Shown one piece after another: positions 1-6,057 of a DNA stretch of 8,840 bases; the stretch's first letter is position 1, and each line of letters begins with the position of its first letter. The notes under the pieces were generated by a model that did no database searches, was not told the DNA's origin, and saw nothing but the letters and a program-made list of their open reading frames with translations. The position numbers and the translations under genes are program-made. Source of the stretch: Clostridiales bacterium (GTDB taxonomy: Bacteria; Bacillota; Clostridia; Lachnospirales; WQUN01); NCBI GenBank assembly GCA_031273705.1, contig JAISRJ010000156.1, forward strand, positions 1-8,840, read 5' to 3'.

Positions 1-165
1 CGGGCATAGGGTTATGTCCATTTATTGTAAATGTCGCGTAAACGATTTTTATTATAAACAATATAATTTATTAAAATATTTAAGATTATTTATATATTTT
101 AATTGATTATTTAACCTAAGCGAAGGTAGTAATATCGAAAGATACGAAAGGGTGAATAAAATAGG
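1..165 (+). promoter_or_regulatory. AT-rich upstream region of the kinase gene
   Basis: This non-coding stretch should carry the kinase promoter, but I could not find a convincing -35/-10 pair; TTGATT at 103-108 with a poor -10 near 127 is the best guess. Two direct repeats of GTAAAYG (27-33 and 38-44) lie 11 bp apart, about one helical turn, as in operators bound by tandem DNA-binding motifs. The first bases (2-19) form a 7-bp hairpin GGGCATA/TATGTCC with one wobble pair and a 4-nt loop, followed by only a weak T-rich run, so it could be the terminator of a gene off the left edge. All of these are inference; the regulator is unknown. Confidence 0.3.
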
Positions 166-178
166 GTGAATAAAATAG
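151..178 (+). repeat. 14-bp perfect tandem duplication at the kinase start codon
   Basis: GGTGAATAAAATAG occurs twice, back to back (151-164 and 165-178). Each copy contains a GTG. The one at 152 opens a frame that reaches TGA at 167-169 after five codons; the one at 166 opens the kinase frame. In the present arrangement the GGGTGA ending at 155, which includes part of the first copy, sits 10 nt before GTG166. It resembles the 3' half of AGGAGGTGA and may act as the ribosome binding site for the second copy. Confidence 0.95.
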
Positions 179-1746
179 AAGGACTATTTCTTGGAATAGA
201 ACTAGGCTCTACCCGGATTAAATCCGTACTTATCGGCACACGTTACGAACCTGTGGCCGCGGGTTCTTTTACTTGGGAAAATAAGTTGCGTAACGGCTAC
301 TGGACGTATGATTTGGATTATGTTTGGAGGGGATTGCAAGCCAGCTTTGAAGATTTAGTAGAAAATGCTCTGTCTAAAAGTATATCGTTAGAAAAGATAG
401 ACGCAATCGGTATCTCCGCTATGATGCACGGTTATCTGGCTTTGGACGTGGAAGGCAAATTGCTGACTCCCTTTAGAACTTGGCGCAACACAACCACCGG
501 GCAAGCCGCCGAGCAGCTTACGGATGAATTTAAGTTCAATATTCCTCTGCGGTGGAGTATCGCCCATCTGTATCAAGCCATTTTAGACAATGAAGATCAT
601 GTTCCTCATATTGCGTATTTGACTACCCTTGCCGGATATGTACACTGGAAGCTTACCGGTCAAAAGGTTCTGGGCATTGGCGACGTTTCCGGCATGTTCC
701 CCATAGACAGCTCTACGAATACTTACAATATGGATATGGTTCGCCGATTTGAGGAATTATCTTCGGATTACGACTGGAAATTGACAGATATTCTTCCAAA
801 AGTTCTTGTCGCGGGGCAACCTGCCGGTAACCTCACTGCCGAAGGCGCAAAATTATTGGATCCAAACGGAATATTACAGCCCGGCATTCCCTTTTCTCCT
901 CCGGAAGGCGACGCGGGTACGGGCATGACCGCGACAAACAGCGTCTCTGTAAGGACGGGTAATGTATCCGCCGGTACTTCCGTTTTCGCAATGGTAGTAT
1001 TGGAAAAAAGTTTAACCAAAGTTTACCCGGAAATTGATATGGTAACCACCCCCACCGGAAAACCCGTTGCGATGGTGCACTGCAATAATTGTACCTCCGA
1101 TTTGGACGCTTGGATCAAGTTATTCGGAGAATCCGCAGCCTTACTGGGCGCAAAGTTTGGTAACGAAGCCCTGTTTGGTTCGCTATATTCCACGGCTTTA
1201 AAAGGCGACGCCGATTGTGGCGGGTTACTGTCATACAATTATCTCTCCGGCGAGCCGATTACCGGATTTGACAAAGGCCGACCGCTGGTTACACGGCGGC
1301 CGGAAAGTAATTTTACACTTGCCAATTTCATGCGCTCGTTGGTCTTTTCCTGCATCGCTGCTCTTAAATTGGGTATGGATATCCTGAAAAAAGAAGATGT
1401 TGAGATTGATCAGATTCAAGGGCACGGGGGTTTTTTCAAGACTCCGTCTGTCGGACAGACGTTAATGTCGGCGGCACTGGATACAAAGGTCTCTGTTATG
1501 GACTCGGCGGGGGAAGGCGGTGCTTGGGGCGTTTCTCTGCTTGCCGCGTATCTCCATTATGTGCGGAATATGAATACCTCTTCGCAAATACAGACATTGG
1601 AGCAATTTCTCACGGAGCGTGTTTTTCATGATAAAGCTATATCTGTAGTCTCGCCTAATCCTGAGGATGTCCGCGGGTTTGAGAAATATATCTCTCGCTA
1701 TATAAAAGGGCTTGCAATTGAGAAAGCCGCGGTAAAGGAGTTTTAG
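166..1746 (+). CDS. FGGY-family carbohydrate kinase (xylulokinase/L-ribulokinase-like)
   Basis: This is a 526-residue cytoplasmic sugar kinase expected to phosphorylate a ketopentose such as D-xylulose or L-ribulose with ATP. The FGGY N-terminal domain starts with LGIELGSTRIKS (9-20), the first phosphate-binding loop, followed by ISAMMHGYLALD (83-94) and the substrate-side PFRTWRNT (102-109). PEGDAGTGM (246-254) carries the likely catalytic base Asp249. VRTGNVSAGTS (262-272) is the second phosphate loop, and GHGGFFKTPSVGQ (419-431) with EGGAWG (450-455) forms the adenosine side of the C-terminal domain. Length is normal to slightly long for the family (about 500). The GTG start at 166 is the first in-frame start and places the nucleotide loop ten residues in, as usual. 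Substrate cannot be settled: no isomerase or epimerase neighbour is visible. The last codons contain AAGGAG (1735-1740), which could drive a short downstream ORF. Confidence 0.9.
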   Translation: MNKIEGLFLGIELGSTRIKSVLIGTRYEPVAAGSFTWENKLRNGYWTYDLDYVWRGLQASFEDLVENALSKSISLEKIDAIGISAMMHGYLALDVEGKLLTPFRTWRNTTTGQAAEQLTDEFKFNIPLRWSIAHLYQAILDNEDHVPHIAYLTTLAGYVHWKLTGQKVLGIGDVSGMFPIDSSTNTYNMDMVRRFEELSSDYDWKLTDILPKVLVAGQPAGNLTAEGAKLLDPNGILQPGIPFSPPEGDAGTGMTATNSVSVRTGNVSAGTSVFAMVVLEKSLTKVYPEIDMVTTPTGKPVAMVHCNNCTSDLDAWIKLFGESAALLGAKFGNEALFGSLYSTALKGDADCGGLLSYNYLSGEPITGFDKGRPLVTRRPESNFTLANFMRSLVFSCIAALKLGMDILKKEDVEIDQIQGHGGFFKTPSVGQTLMSAALDTKVSVMDSAGEGGAWGVSLLAAYLHYVRNMNTSSQIQTLEQFLTERVFHDKAISVVSPNPEDVRGFEKYISRYIKGLAIEKAAVKEF

Positions 1747-1748
1747 CC

Positions 1749-1868
1749 ATGTGTAAAAAAGCCCCTCGGAGTCACAATGTCATCAACTTAAGACGTTACA
1801 AAATGTATAAATTAACTTCTGATTGCCGAGAAGTCGCCCGCCTCAGCACCGGAGAGCTTAGCTCGTAG
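1749..1868 (+). CDS. possible small protein (39 aa) or degraded tnpB tail
   Basis: The ORF starts at ATG 1749, eight bases after AAGGAG (1735-1740), an ideal ribosome binding site inside the end of the kinase gene, so coupled translation is plausible. The product is basic in its first half (MCKKAPRSHN, then VINLRRYKMYKL) and has no membrane segment. Its 3' half overlaps the structured repeat at 1821-1894. At the other repeat copy the same reading frame is not preceded by a gene, so the repeat is conserved as nucleic acid and not as protein. The stretch HNVINLRR loosely recalls the DxNAAxNI region near the end of TnpB transposon proteins, which would make this a leftover of an IS200/IS605 element. 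I do not recognise a function; it may be untranslated. Confidence 0.3.
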   Translation: MCKKAPRSHNVINLRRYKMYKLTSDCREVARLSTGELSS

Positions 1869-1894
1869 GTGTAGGCGGCTCGATGAATCGGCAA
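1821..1894 (+). repeat. structured intergenic repeat, copy 1 (IS605 right-end/reRNA-like)
   Basis: This is a long, interrupted hairpin. The outer stem is TTGCCGA (1823-1829) with TCGGCAA (1888-1894). Inside it CCGCCT pairs with AGGCGG, GCACC with GGTGT, and GAGC-TTA-GCTC closes the tip. Its left arm (1821-1844) matches copy 2 (3026-3049) at 23 of 24 positions; the right arm, ending in CGATGAATC (1881-1889), also matches. The extra inner stem is absent from copy 2. The layout GAAGTC, GC-rich hairpin, GATGAATC resembles the 3' end of IS200/IS605 tnpB units, from which guide (omega/re) RNAs are processed. That resemblance is from memory and unverified, and no intact tnpB is present. Confidence 0.6.
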
Positions 1895-1948
1895 GGTCTT
1901 GTTTGTGCGCTTTATTGGCACCGGCAAGTTGTGTTGTCATACTCAACC

Positions 1949-1978
1949 TTGACTTTTTTTCGTCAAATGTGCTATTAT
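1949..1978 (+). promoter_or_regulatory. sigma-A promoter for the amidase-like gene
   Basis: TTGACT (1949-1954) and TATTAT (1973-1978) are separated by 18 bp, with TG at 1970-1971 giving an extended -10. Transcription would start near 1985, leaving a leader of about 30 nt before the TTG start at 2014. A TGTTGTCAT (1932-1940) just upstream also occurs at the manA promoter (3111-3119). Confidence 0.7.
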
Positions 1979-2013
1979 ATAGCAAGCAAAAGCTTAGCTG
2001 GGTTGGTGATTGA

Positions 2014-3021
2014 TTGGAAAGCGATAATAAATTGCACCAAAGTTTTTTTAAGGCTGTCATTGCGCTCTGTATGCTGCTGTCTGTAATTACAGTGGCGGTA
2101 TATTATTTTTCTGTTACAAGGAACGCTCACGCCGAAACTGTGGATCCCGTTGCAATTAAAATAGTCAAAGCCGCCGAAGCTACGGCAACCGAAACATCCT
2201 CCAAATTCGACTATGAGATCTCCACAAAGGCACCCGTAAATAATTCGGCATTGGTTGCCACCGCGTCGCCGACGCCGACGGAAACCCCTGTTCCGACGGA
2301 AACTCCTACTCCAACGGAAGAGCCTACGCAAACTCCTGTTAAAACGGAAACGCGGACAGAAGAGCCGGTTTCCGAAACAACCGAGGAAGAAGTTATAACT
2401 CCTTCCCCAAAATTCACCGGTGACGAAGGCGAAGTCTTTGAAGCTGACGTACATGAATTTACCGATCCTCCGGGCGTTTTGGATGGAATTACAATAGGCC
2501 TTAACGCGGCCCATTTTGATGGGGATCAAACACAGGCTGTAGGCGCCGACAGTAAAATACCCGAATATGAAATAACTATGGATGTCGCCCTGCGGCTTCA
2601 AGATATGTTAATTAAAGAAGGCGCGAAGGTTATTCTTACACAAGAAGCTATTGAATTTGACGGCAGAAACTCTATAGACATAAGTAAGGCCGATATTTAT
2701 CTTAGCTTGCACGCCGGATGCTTTGGACTTAGTAAACATGGCGTATCATTATATATTCCGTATATCAATTATGATTTTTCGGATTATGAAATAGAGTTTG
2801 GAGAAACAATCTACAAACATTTACTGGCTTATTCACATTTAAGAAATAATGGGCTGGTTAATATCAACGGCGTTTGGCGAGACAAATTCCCTATTCCTGT
2901 CTACATAATTAATTTGGGCGTATTGTCAAACCTGAATGACGACGTGGCTTTAAGTGACGAAACCTATCGAGCCAATTGTGCCTTTGGTTTATTTGAGGGC
3001 ATTCTTGCCTGTGATTTTTAA
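2014..3021 (+). CDS. Amidase_3-like cell-wall protein, probably catalytically inactive
   Basis: This 335-residue protein has an N-terminal hydrophobic segment (about 14-34) followed by AHA (38-40), so it is either a membrane anchor or a signal peptide cleaved before Glu41. A Thr/Pro/Glu-rich linker follows (about 84-131, repeated TPTET-type units). The C-terminal domain (about 158-333) follows the N-acetylmuramoyl-L-alanine amidase (Amidase_3) pattern: His167 in NAAHFDGD, where the family has DPGHGG; Glu184 before the helix ending VALRLQDML; His233 in LSLHAGC; and IINLGVLSN (298-306), where active enzymes have VELGFLSN. The three zinc ligands can be aligned, but the catalytic Glu is Asn300 (AAT, 2911-2913). 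It may therefore bind peptidoglycan or regulate a partner instead of cutting. Start: TTG 2014 follows GGTTGGTGAT closely; TGA at 2011 blocks extension. ATG 2071 is a weaker alternative that would remove half of the hydrophobic segment. It has its own promoter and terminator. Confidence 0.8.
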   Translation: MESDNKLHQSFFKAVIALCMLLSVITVAVYYFSVTRNAHAETVDPVAIKIVKAAEATATETSSKFDYEISTKAPVNNSALVATASPTPTETPVPTETPTPTEEPTQTPVKTETRTEEPVSETTEEEVITPSPKFTGDEGEVFEADVHEFTDPPGVLDGITIGLNAAHFDGDQTQAVGADSKIPEYEITMDVALRLQDMLIKEGAKVILTQEAIEFDGRNSIDISKADIYLSLHAGCFGLSKHGVSLYIPYINYDFSDYEIEFGETIYKHLLAYSHLRNNGLVNINGVWRDKFPIPVYIINLGVLSNLNDDVALSDETYRANCAFGLFEGILACDF

Positions 3022-3025
3022 TCAA

Positions 3026-3069
3026 GATTGCCAAGAAGTCGCCCGCCTCTTTAAGCGGCGCGATGAATC
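3026..3069 (+). repeat. structured intergenic repeat, copy 2
   Basis: This starts five bases after the stop of the amidase-like gene. The left arm is nearly identical to copy 1 (one difference, at 3033). The hairpin pairs CGC (3040-3042) with GCG (3060-3062) and CCGC (3043-3046) with GCGG (3055-3058), with C3059 bulged and an 8-nt loop. The right end is again CGATGAATC (3061-3069). The outer stem of copy 1 is not preserved, and the sequence after GATGAATC is unrelated, which suggests that GATGAATC is the true right boundary of the conserved unit. Confidence 0.6.
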
Positions 3070-3086
3070 CTGCCACGCTTCCTCCC

Positions 3087-3111
3087 ACCCACGCAGTCAG
3101 TGGGTTTTTTT
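3087..3111 (+). terminator. intrinsic terminator after the amidase-like gene
   Basis: ACCCAC (3087-3092) pairs with GTGGGT (3100-3105) around a 7-nt loop, and six T residues follow (3106-3111). It ends the amidase-like transcript just before the manA promoter begins. Confidence 0.85.
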
Positions 3112-3112
3112 G

Positions 3113-3141
3113 TTGTCATTAAACCGGATAAATGCTATAAT
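3113..3141 (+). promoter_or_regulatory. sigma-A promoter for manA
   Basis: TTGTCA (3113-3118), a 17-bp spacer and a perfect TATAAT (3136-3141), with TG at 3133-3134 as an extended -10, make this the best promoter in the window. The leader of about 50 nt contains a small hairpin, GAAACT (3160-3165) with AGTTTC (3173-3178), of unknown meaning. Confidence 0.8.
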
Positions 3142-3198
3142 TAGGCTAGGATGTGTCTGGAAACTGTCTGAGAGTTTCGGAAAAAACTGGAGGGATAT

Positions 3199-4269
3199 AT
3201 GTATCCGATATTGTTTAATCCCATATATAAAGAAATGATTTGGGGCGGGCAAAATCTTACGCGCATGTTTAACCGCGTTTTACCGTTTAAGAAGGTCGGC
3301 GAAAGTTGGGACGTATCCATGCGACCTAACGAGATGAGTATTGTTTCTAACGGTATTTACGCGGGTCAAACATTTGAGAGGCTTATTAAATCGGAAGGCG
3401 GTCGCGCGGAATGGCTGGGCCGCGATTTTAAGGAGGACGCGCCTTTCCCTCTGCTTGTAAAAATTATCGATGCCAATAATAATCTATCCGTTCAGGTTCA
3501 TCCAAACGATGAACAGGCAAAATTCTTAAGCAATGAAATTTCCGGTAAGAATGAAATGTGGTATATCCTTCAAGCGCCGGAAAACGCCGGATTGATTATT
3601 GGCTTAAAAGACGGCGCAAAACGTGAGATGTTAAGGGAAGCTTTGGAAAGTGGCGACGCGGAGCAATACTTCTCATATCTGCCCGTCAAACCCGGCGACG
3701 TTATTCATATCCCAGCCGGACTGCTGCACGCCATCACCGCGGGCGTTATGGCAGCGGAAATTCAACAAAATTCGGACATTACCTATCGAGTATACGATTA
3801 CAACCGAGTGGGACCGGATGGAAAACCCCGTCAATTGCATATCAAAAAAGCGCTGGATGTAATAGATTTTGACAACCGCTTGAAAAAAATAAAAATCTCC
3901 GGCTTAGAAACTCACGATGGTGATACCGTTTATTATATTGCGAATCCATATTTTTGCGTAATACTTTATCAATTCAAACACATCAAATACTTGCGTGAAA
4001 TTTCAGACCCCAATAAATTCTTTATTTACACCTGTTTGAAAGGCAGTTGCGTTATAAAGCATCAAAACCGTGAAACGCCATTAATCACGGGCGGTTCTGT
4101 TTTTATCCCCGCCGGACTGGGCGAGTTTGAAATTGTATCTGATTCTTCGGATTCAAGTAGGATCTTAAAAAGCTTCATCCCGAACATAGACAAAGATTTC
4201 ATCGAGCCGTTATTAAAAGCTGGGTATACTATTGAAAAGATATTTCGAGAGACTTCAGTCAGTTACTGA
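3199..4269 (+). CDS. manA: class I mannose-6-phosphate isomerase
   Basis: This is a zinc-dependent cytoplasmic enzyme interconverting mannose-6-phosphate and fructose-6-phosphate. The cupin core shows VQVHPND (98-104), supplying Gln99 and His101 to the metal; KNEMWYIL (117-124) with Glu119; and IPAGLLHAI (171-179) with His177. The active-site loop ITYRVYDYNR (194-203) follows. All four expected metal ligands are present. The second cupin half (about 245-320, with GGSVFIPAG at 298-306) is weaker, as is usual. At 356 residues it is somewhat longer than the roughly 315-residue Bacillus-type enzymes, with an extended C-terminus. The start is fixed by GGAGG (3189-3193), 5 nt before ATG. It has its own strong promoter, and a hairpin spans its stop codon. 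Together with the GH130 gene it points to mannose or mannoside use; it may also supply sugar nucleotides for the cell surface. Confidence 0.95.
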   Translation: MYPILFNPIYKEMIWGGQNLTRMFNRVLPFKKVGESWDVSMRPNEMSIVSNGIYAGQTFERLIKSEGGRAEWLGRDFKEDAPFPLLVKIIDANNNLSVQVHPNDEQAKFLSNEISGKNEMWYILQAPENAGLIIGLKDGAKREMLREALESGDAEQYFSYLPVKPGDVIHIPAGLLHAITAGVMAAEIQQNSDITYRVYDYNRVGPDGKPRQLHIKKALDVIDFDNRLKKIKISGLETHDGDTVYYIANPYFCVILYQFKHIKYLREISDPNKFFIYTCLKGSCVIKHQNRETPLITGGSVFIPAGLGEFEIVSDSSDSSRILKSFIPNIDKDFIEPLLKAGYTIEKIFRETSVSY

Positions 4270-4274
4270 CTGAA
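4254..4274. repeat. perfect 9-bp inverted repeat across the manA stop codon
   Basis: TTCAGTCAG (4254-4262) and CTGACTGAA (4266-4274) form a hairpin with a 3-nt loop that includes the manA stop TGA (4267-4269). No T-run follows directly (six T residues appear only near 4296), so it is not a typical terminator. It could stabilise the mRNA end, weaken read-through, or be a protein-binding site. A direct repeat of TGAATACG (4271-4278 and 4282-4289, 11 bp apart) overlaps its right end. The remaining 60 bases before the next gene show no clear sigma-A promoter. Confidence 0.7.
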
Positions 4275-4349
4275 TACGGTTTGAATACGATCGAGAATTT
4301 TTTGGACTTGCGGTTTTCATCTGAGACCCGCATTTGAGGGGGATGTACT

Positions 4350-5993
4350 ATGAAAAAATTTTACCAAGGGGTTTTATTATATGCCTGCGCCATCGTCAGC
4401 TCCATTGCCCTAATAAGCGCTACAGTATGGGCGGATACCTCATTCAGCGATGTTCCCGCGGGGCATTGGGCGCACAGCGACATAATGACTTTAAAAAAAT
4501 TGGATGTTACTCAAGGTCTGGGCAACAATGAATTTGGAATGGGCAGAACTATAACCAGAGCTGAGTTTGTGACTTTTCTTACAAAACTATTTGGCTGGAG
4601 CACGCGCGCTACCAAAGATAATGAATCGTGGTACTCAATCTTTGTAGAGTCCGCAACCTCCGCCGGAGCCGTAACCGCGAGTGAAGCTGATAATTTTCGA
4701 CCGAACAGCCCCATAACTCGCGAGGAAATGGCGATAATGCTGGTACGTTCTATGGGGTACGACTCTCTCGCGCGGGAATTGAACACTTTACCCACTCCAT
4801 TCGCCGATGTTTCATCAAATATCGGATATATTACTATAGCTAAGGATTTTGGAGTAATTTCCGGTATGACCGCCGATACCTTTGAACCGTCGGCGACCGC
4901 GACGCGTGAGCAAGGTGCCTCGATGATGGTCAGGTTATATAATAAACTAAGTTCTATAGAGAATACAGAGATTGAACCGCTCAATTTATTCTACGCGATA
5001 AAATCCGCGGATCAGCAAAAATTGATTTCGATGGGGGATAGTGTTTGTTTCGGGTGGAGCCGTGTGGAATGGAGTCAGGGCGTAAGCCTTAATCAAACAT
5101 CCGGCAATAAAAATGAATATGCCCGGCCCAGCGGAGCGACGGCTTTATTGGATTCTGTTCGGGCGCAGGGGAAGCGCGCGTTACTTATGGTAACTGTCGA
5201 AAATAAATATGTCTCCAACGGCAATAAGGGAGATGTGGTTTTGGTAGAGTATCTGCTTTCTTCCGAATCCCTGCGCAGACAGTTGGTTAATCAGATTGCG
5301 GCCGCGGCCGCGGATTTTGACGGTGTGGCGATTGATTTTGAAAATTTGAAGGGCGAGCAGTCCCGTGTTTCTTTTCTGTCGTTTTTGTCAGAGTTAAAGT
5401 CTACTCTCGCGCAAAAAAGCAAATTTATTGCCGTTGCTGTTCAACCCGCGCGGTACAGACAGGAATATTATGACGGATACGATTTTAAAGCGATCGGCAA
5501 AGTCGCCAACCAGATTATTTTGATGGCGCATGATTACAACTCTAAACGTCTTACGGATTCGGAGATGGAGTCCGGTTTTAATATTACCCCTCTATCGCCT
5601 ATAAATGAAGTATACTACGCTCTTAAAGCTATAACCGATCCTAATTTTGGTGTGGAAGATCATTCCAAGATACTGCTGCAAATTTCTTTCAGCTCGGCGC
5701 AGTGGAAAACCACTAACGGCAGTATTACAAACAAAACCCCGTTTCAACCGTCTTATGACGCGATAAAAGAGCGCATAACCAAAGGAGCCAAGCAGGAGTA
5801 TTCCGAAAAATATGAGGCTCCATATATAACGTTCTTTAATGAAGAGGATAACTCAGATAACATAGTATGGTATGAGAATAATAAAAGTGTTCAAGCCAAG
5901 ATAACACTGGCGAGGTTATTGGGTATTAAAGGCGTGTCCGTTTGGAGGTTGGGCATTATTCCCAGTGAATCCATATCAATCTTTCAGAAATAA
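4350..5993 (+). CDS. exported SLH-domain protein with GH18 (spore-type glucosaminidase) domain
   Basis: This 547-residue surface protein has a Sec signal peptide (1-28) with a likely cut after VWA. Three SLH domains follow at roughly 31-74, 92-135 and 151-196, each with the FxDV...W/Y start or the TREE/TREQ-type end; they would bind pyruvylated secondary wall polymer. The C-terminal part (about 210-540) is a GH18 barrel of the kind seen in YaaH/SleL spore-cortex N-acetylglucosaminidases. DFDGVAIDFE (322-331) is the catalytic strand with Glu331 as proton donor and Asp329 as partner. ILMAHDYN (390-397) and GVSVWRLG (528-535) are the later conserved strands. The substrate is probably peptidoglycan glycan strands and not chitin, by family analogy. 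ATG 4350 follows GAGGGGG (4336-4342) at 7 nt. No dedicated promoter was recognised, so read-through from manA is possible. It lies 64 bp before the S41 protease gene. Confidence 0.9.
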   Translation: MKKFYQGVLLYACAIVSSIALISATVWADTSFSDVPAGHWAHSDIMTLKKLDVTQGLGNNEFGMGRTITRAEFVTFLTKLFGWSTRATKDNESWYSIFVESATSAGAVTASEADNFRPNSPITREEMAIMLVRSMGYDSLARELNTLPTPFADVSSNIGYITIAKDFGVISGMTADTFEPSATATREQGASMMVRLYNKLSSIENTEIEPLNLFYAIKSADQQKLISMGDSVCFGWSRVEWSQGVSLNQTSGNKNEYARPSGATALLDSVRAQGKRALLMVTVENKYVSNGNKGDVVLVEYLLSSESLRRQLVNQIAAAAADFDGVAIDFENLKGEQSRVSFLSFLSELKSTLAQKSKFIAVAVQPARYRQEYYDGYDFKAIGKVANQIILMAHDYNSKRLTDSEMESGFNITPLSPINEVYYALKAITDPNFGVEDHSKILLQISFSSAQWKTTNGSITNKTPFQPSYDAIKERITKGAKQEYSEKYEAPYITFFNEEDNSDNIVWYENNKSVQAKITLARLLGIKGVSVWRLGIIPSESISIFQK

Positions 5994-5998
5994 AACAG

Positions 5999-6027
5999 TT
6001 GTAAAGAATTACCGGTGAGAATATACT
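5999..6027 (+). promoter_or_regulatory. probable sigma-A promoter for the S41 protease
   Basis: TTGTAA (5999-6004) and TATACT (6022-6027) are spaced by 17 bp in the short gap after the GH18 gene. Transcription would start near 6034. A short direct repeat ATTACCG (6008-6014 and 6037-6043) brackets the -10 and could be an operator or chance. No terminator is visible after the GH18 gene, so read-through may add to expression. Confidence 0.5.
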
Positions 6028-6057
6028 ACTCTTGGTATTACCGTCTTTGGAGGATAT

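Noticed and set aside
1747..2013. Intact insertion sequence between the kinase and amidase-like genes
   Set aside because: Only 267 bp, no transposase, no terminal inverted repeats or target duplication; at most a remnant.
1883..2086. 67-codon + frame over the amidase promoter
   Set aside because: It contains the -35/-10 elements and lacks a good RBS; the composition looks non-coding.
2211..2417. - strand frame with Val/Gly/Ser repeats
   Set aside because: It is the antisense image of the Thr/Pro/Glu linker; the repeat belongs to the sense gene.
1975..2601. 208-codon open frame on the - strand
   Set aside because: It lies opposite the amidase-like gene, is rich in Arg/Phe from antisense reading of acidic and Thr/Pro codons, and has no recognisable domain.
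2954..3238. 94-codon + frame bridging the amidase-like gene and manA
   Set aside because: It crosses a terminator, a promoter and the manA RBS, and overlaps both real genes out of frame.
4511..4984. 157-codon frame on the - strand
   Set aside because: It is antisense to the SLH domains, which have clear motifs, signal peptide and RBS on the + strand.
5298..5313. GCGGCCGC run with two overlapping NotI-type sites
   Set aside because: It encodes a run of alanines (317-321) in the GH18 protein within an otherwise normal helix; no sign of an engineered junction.
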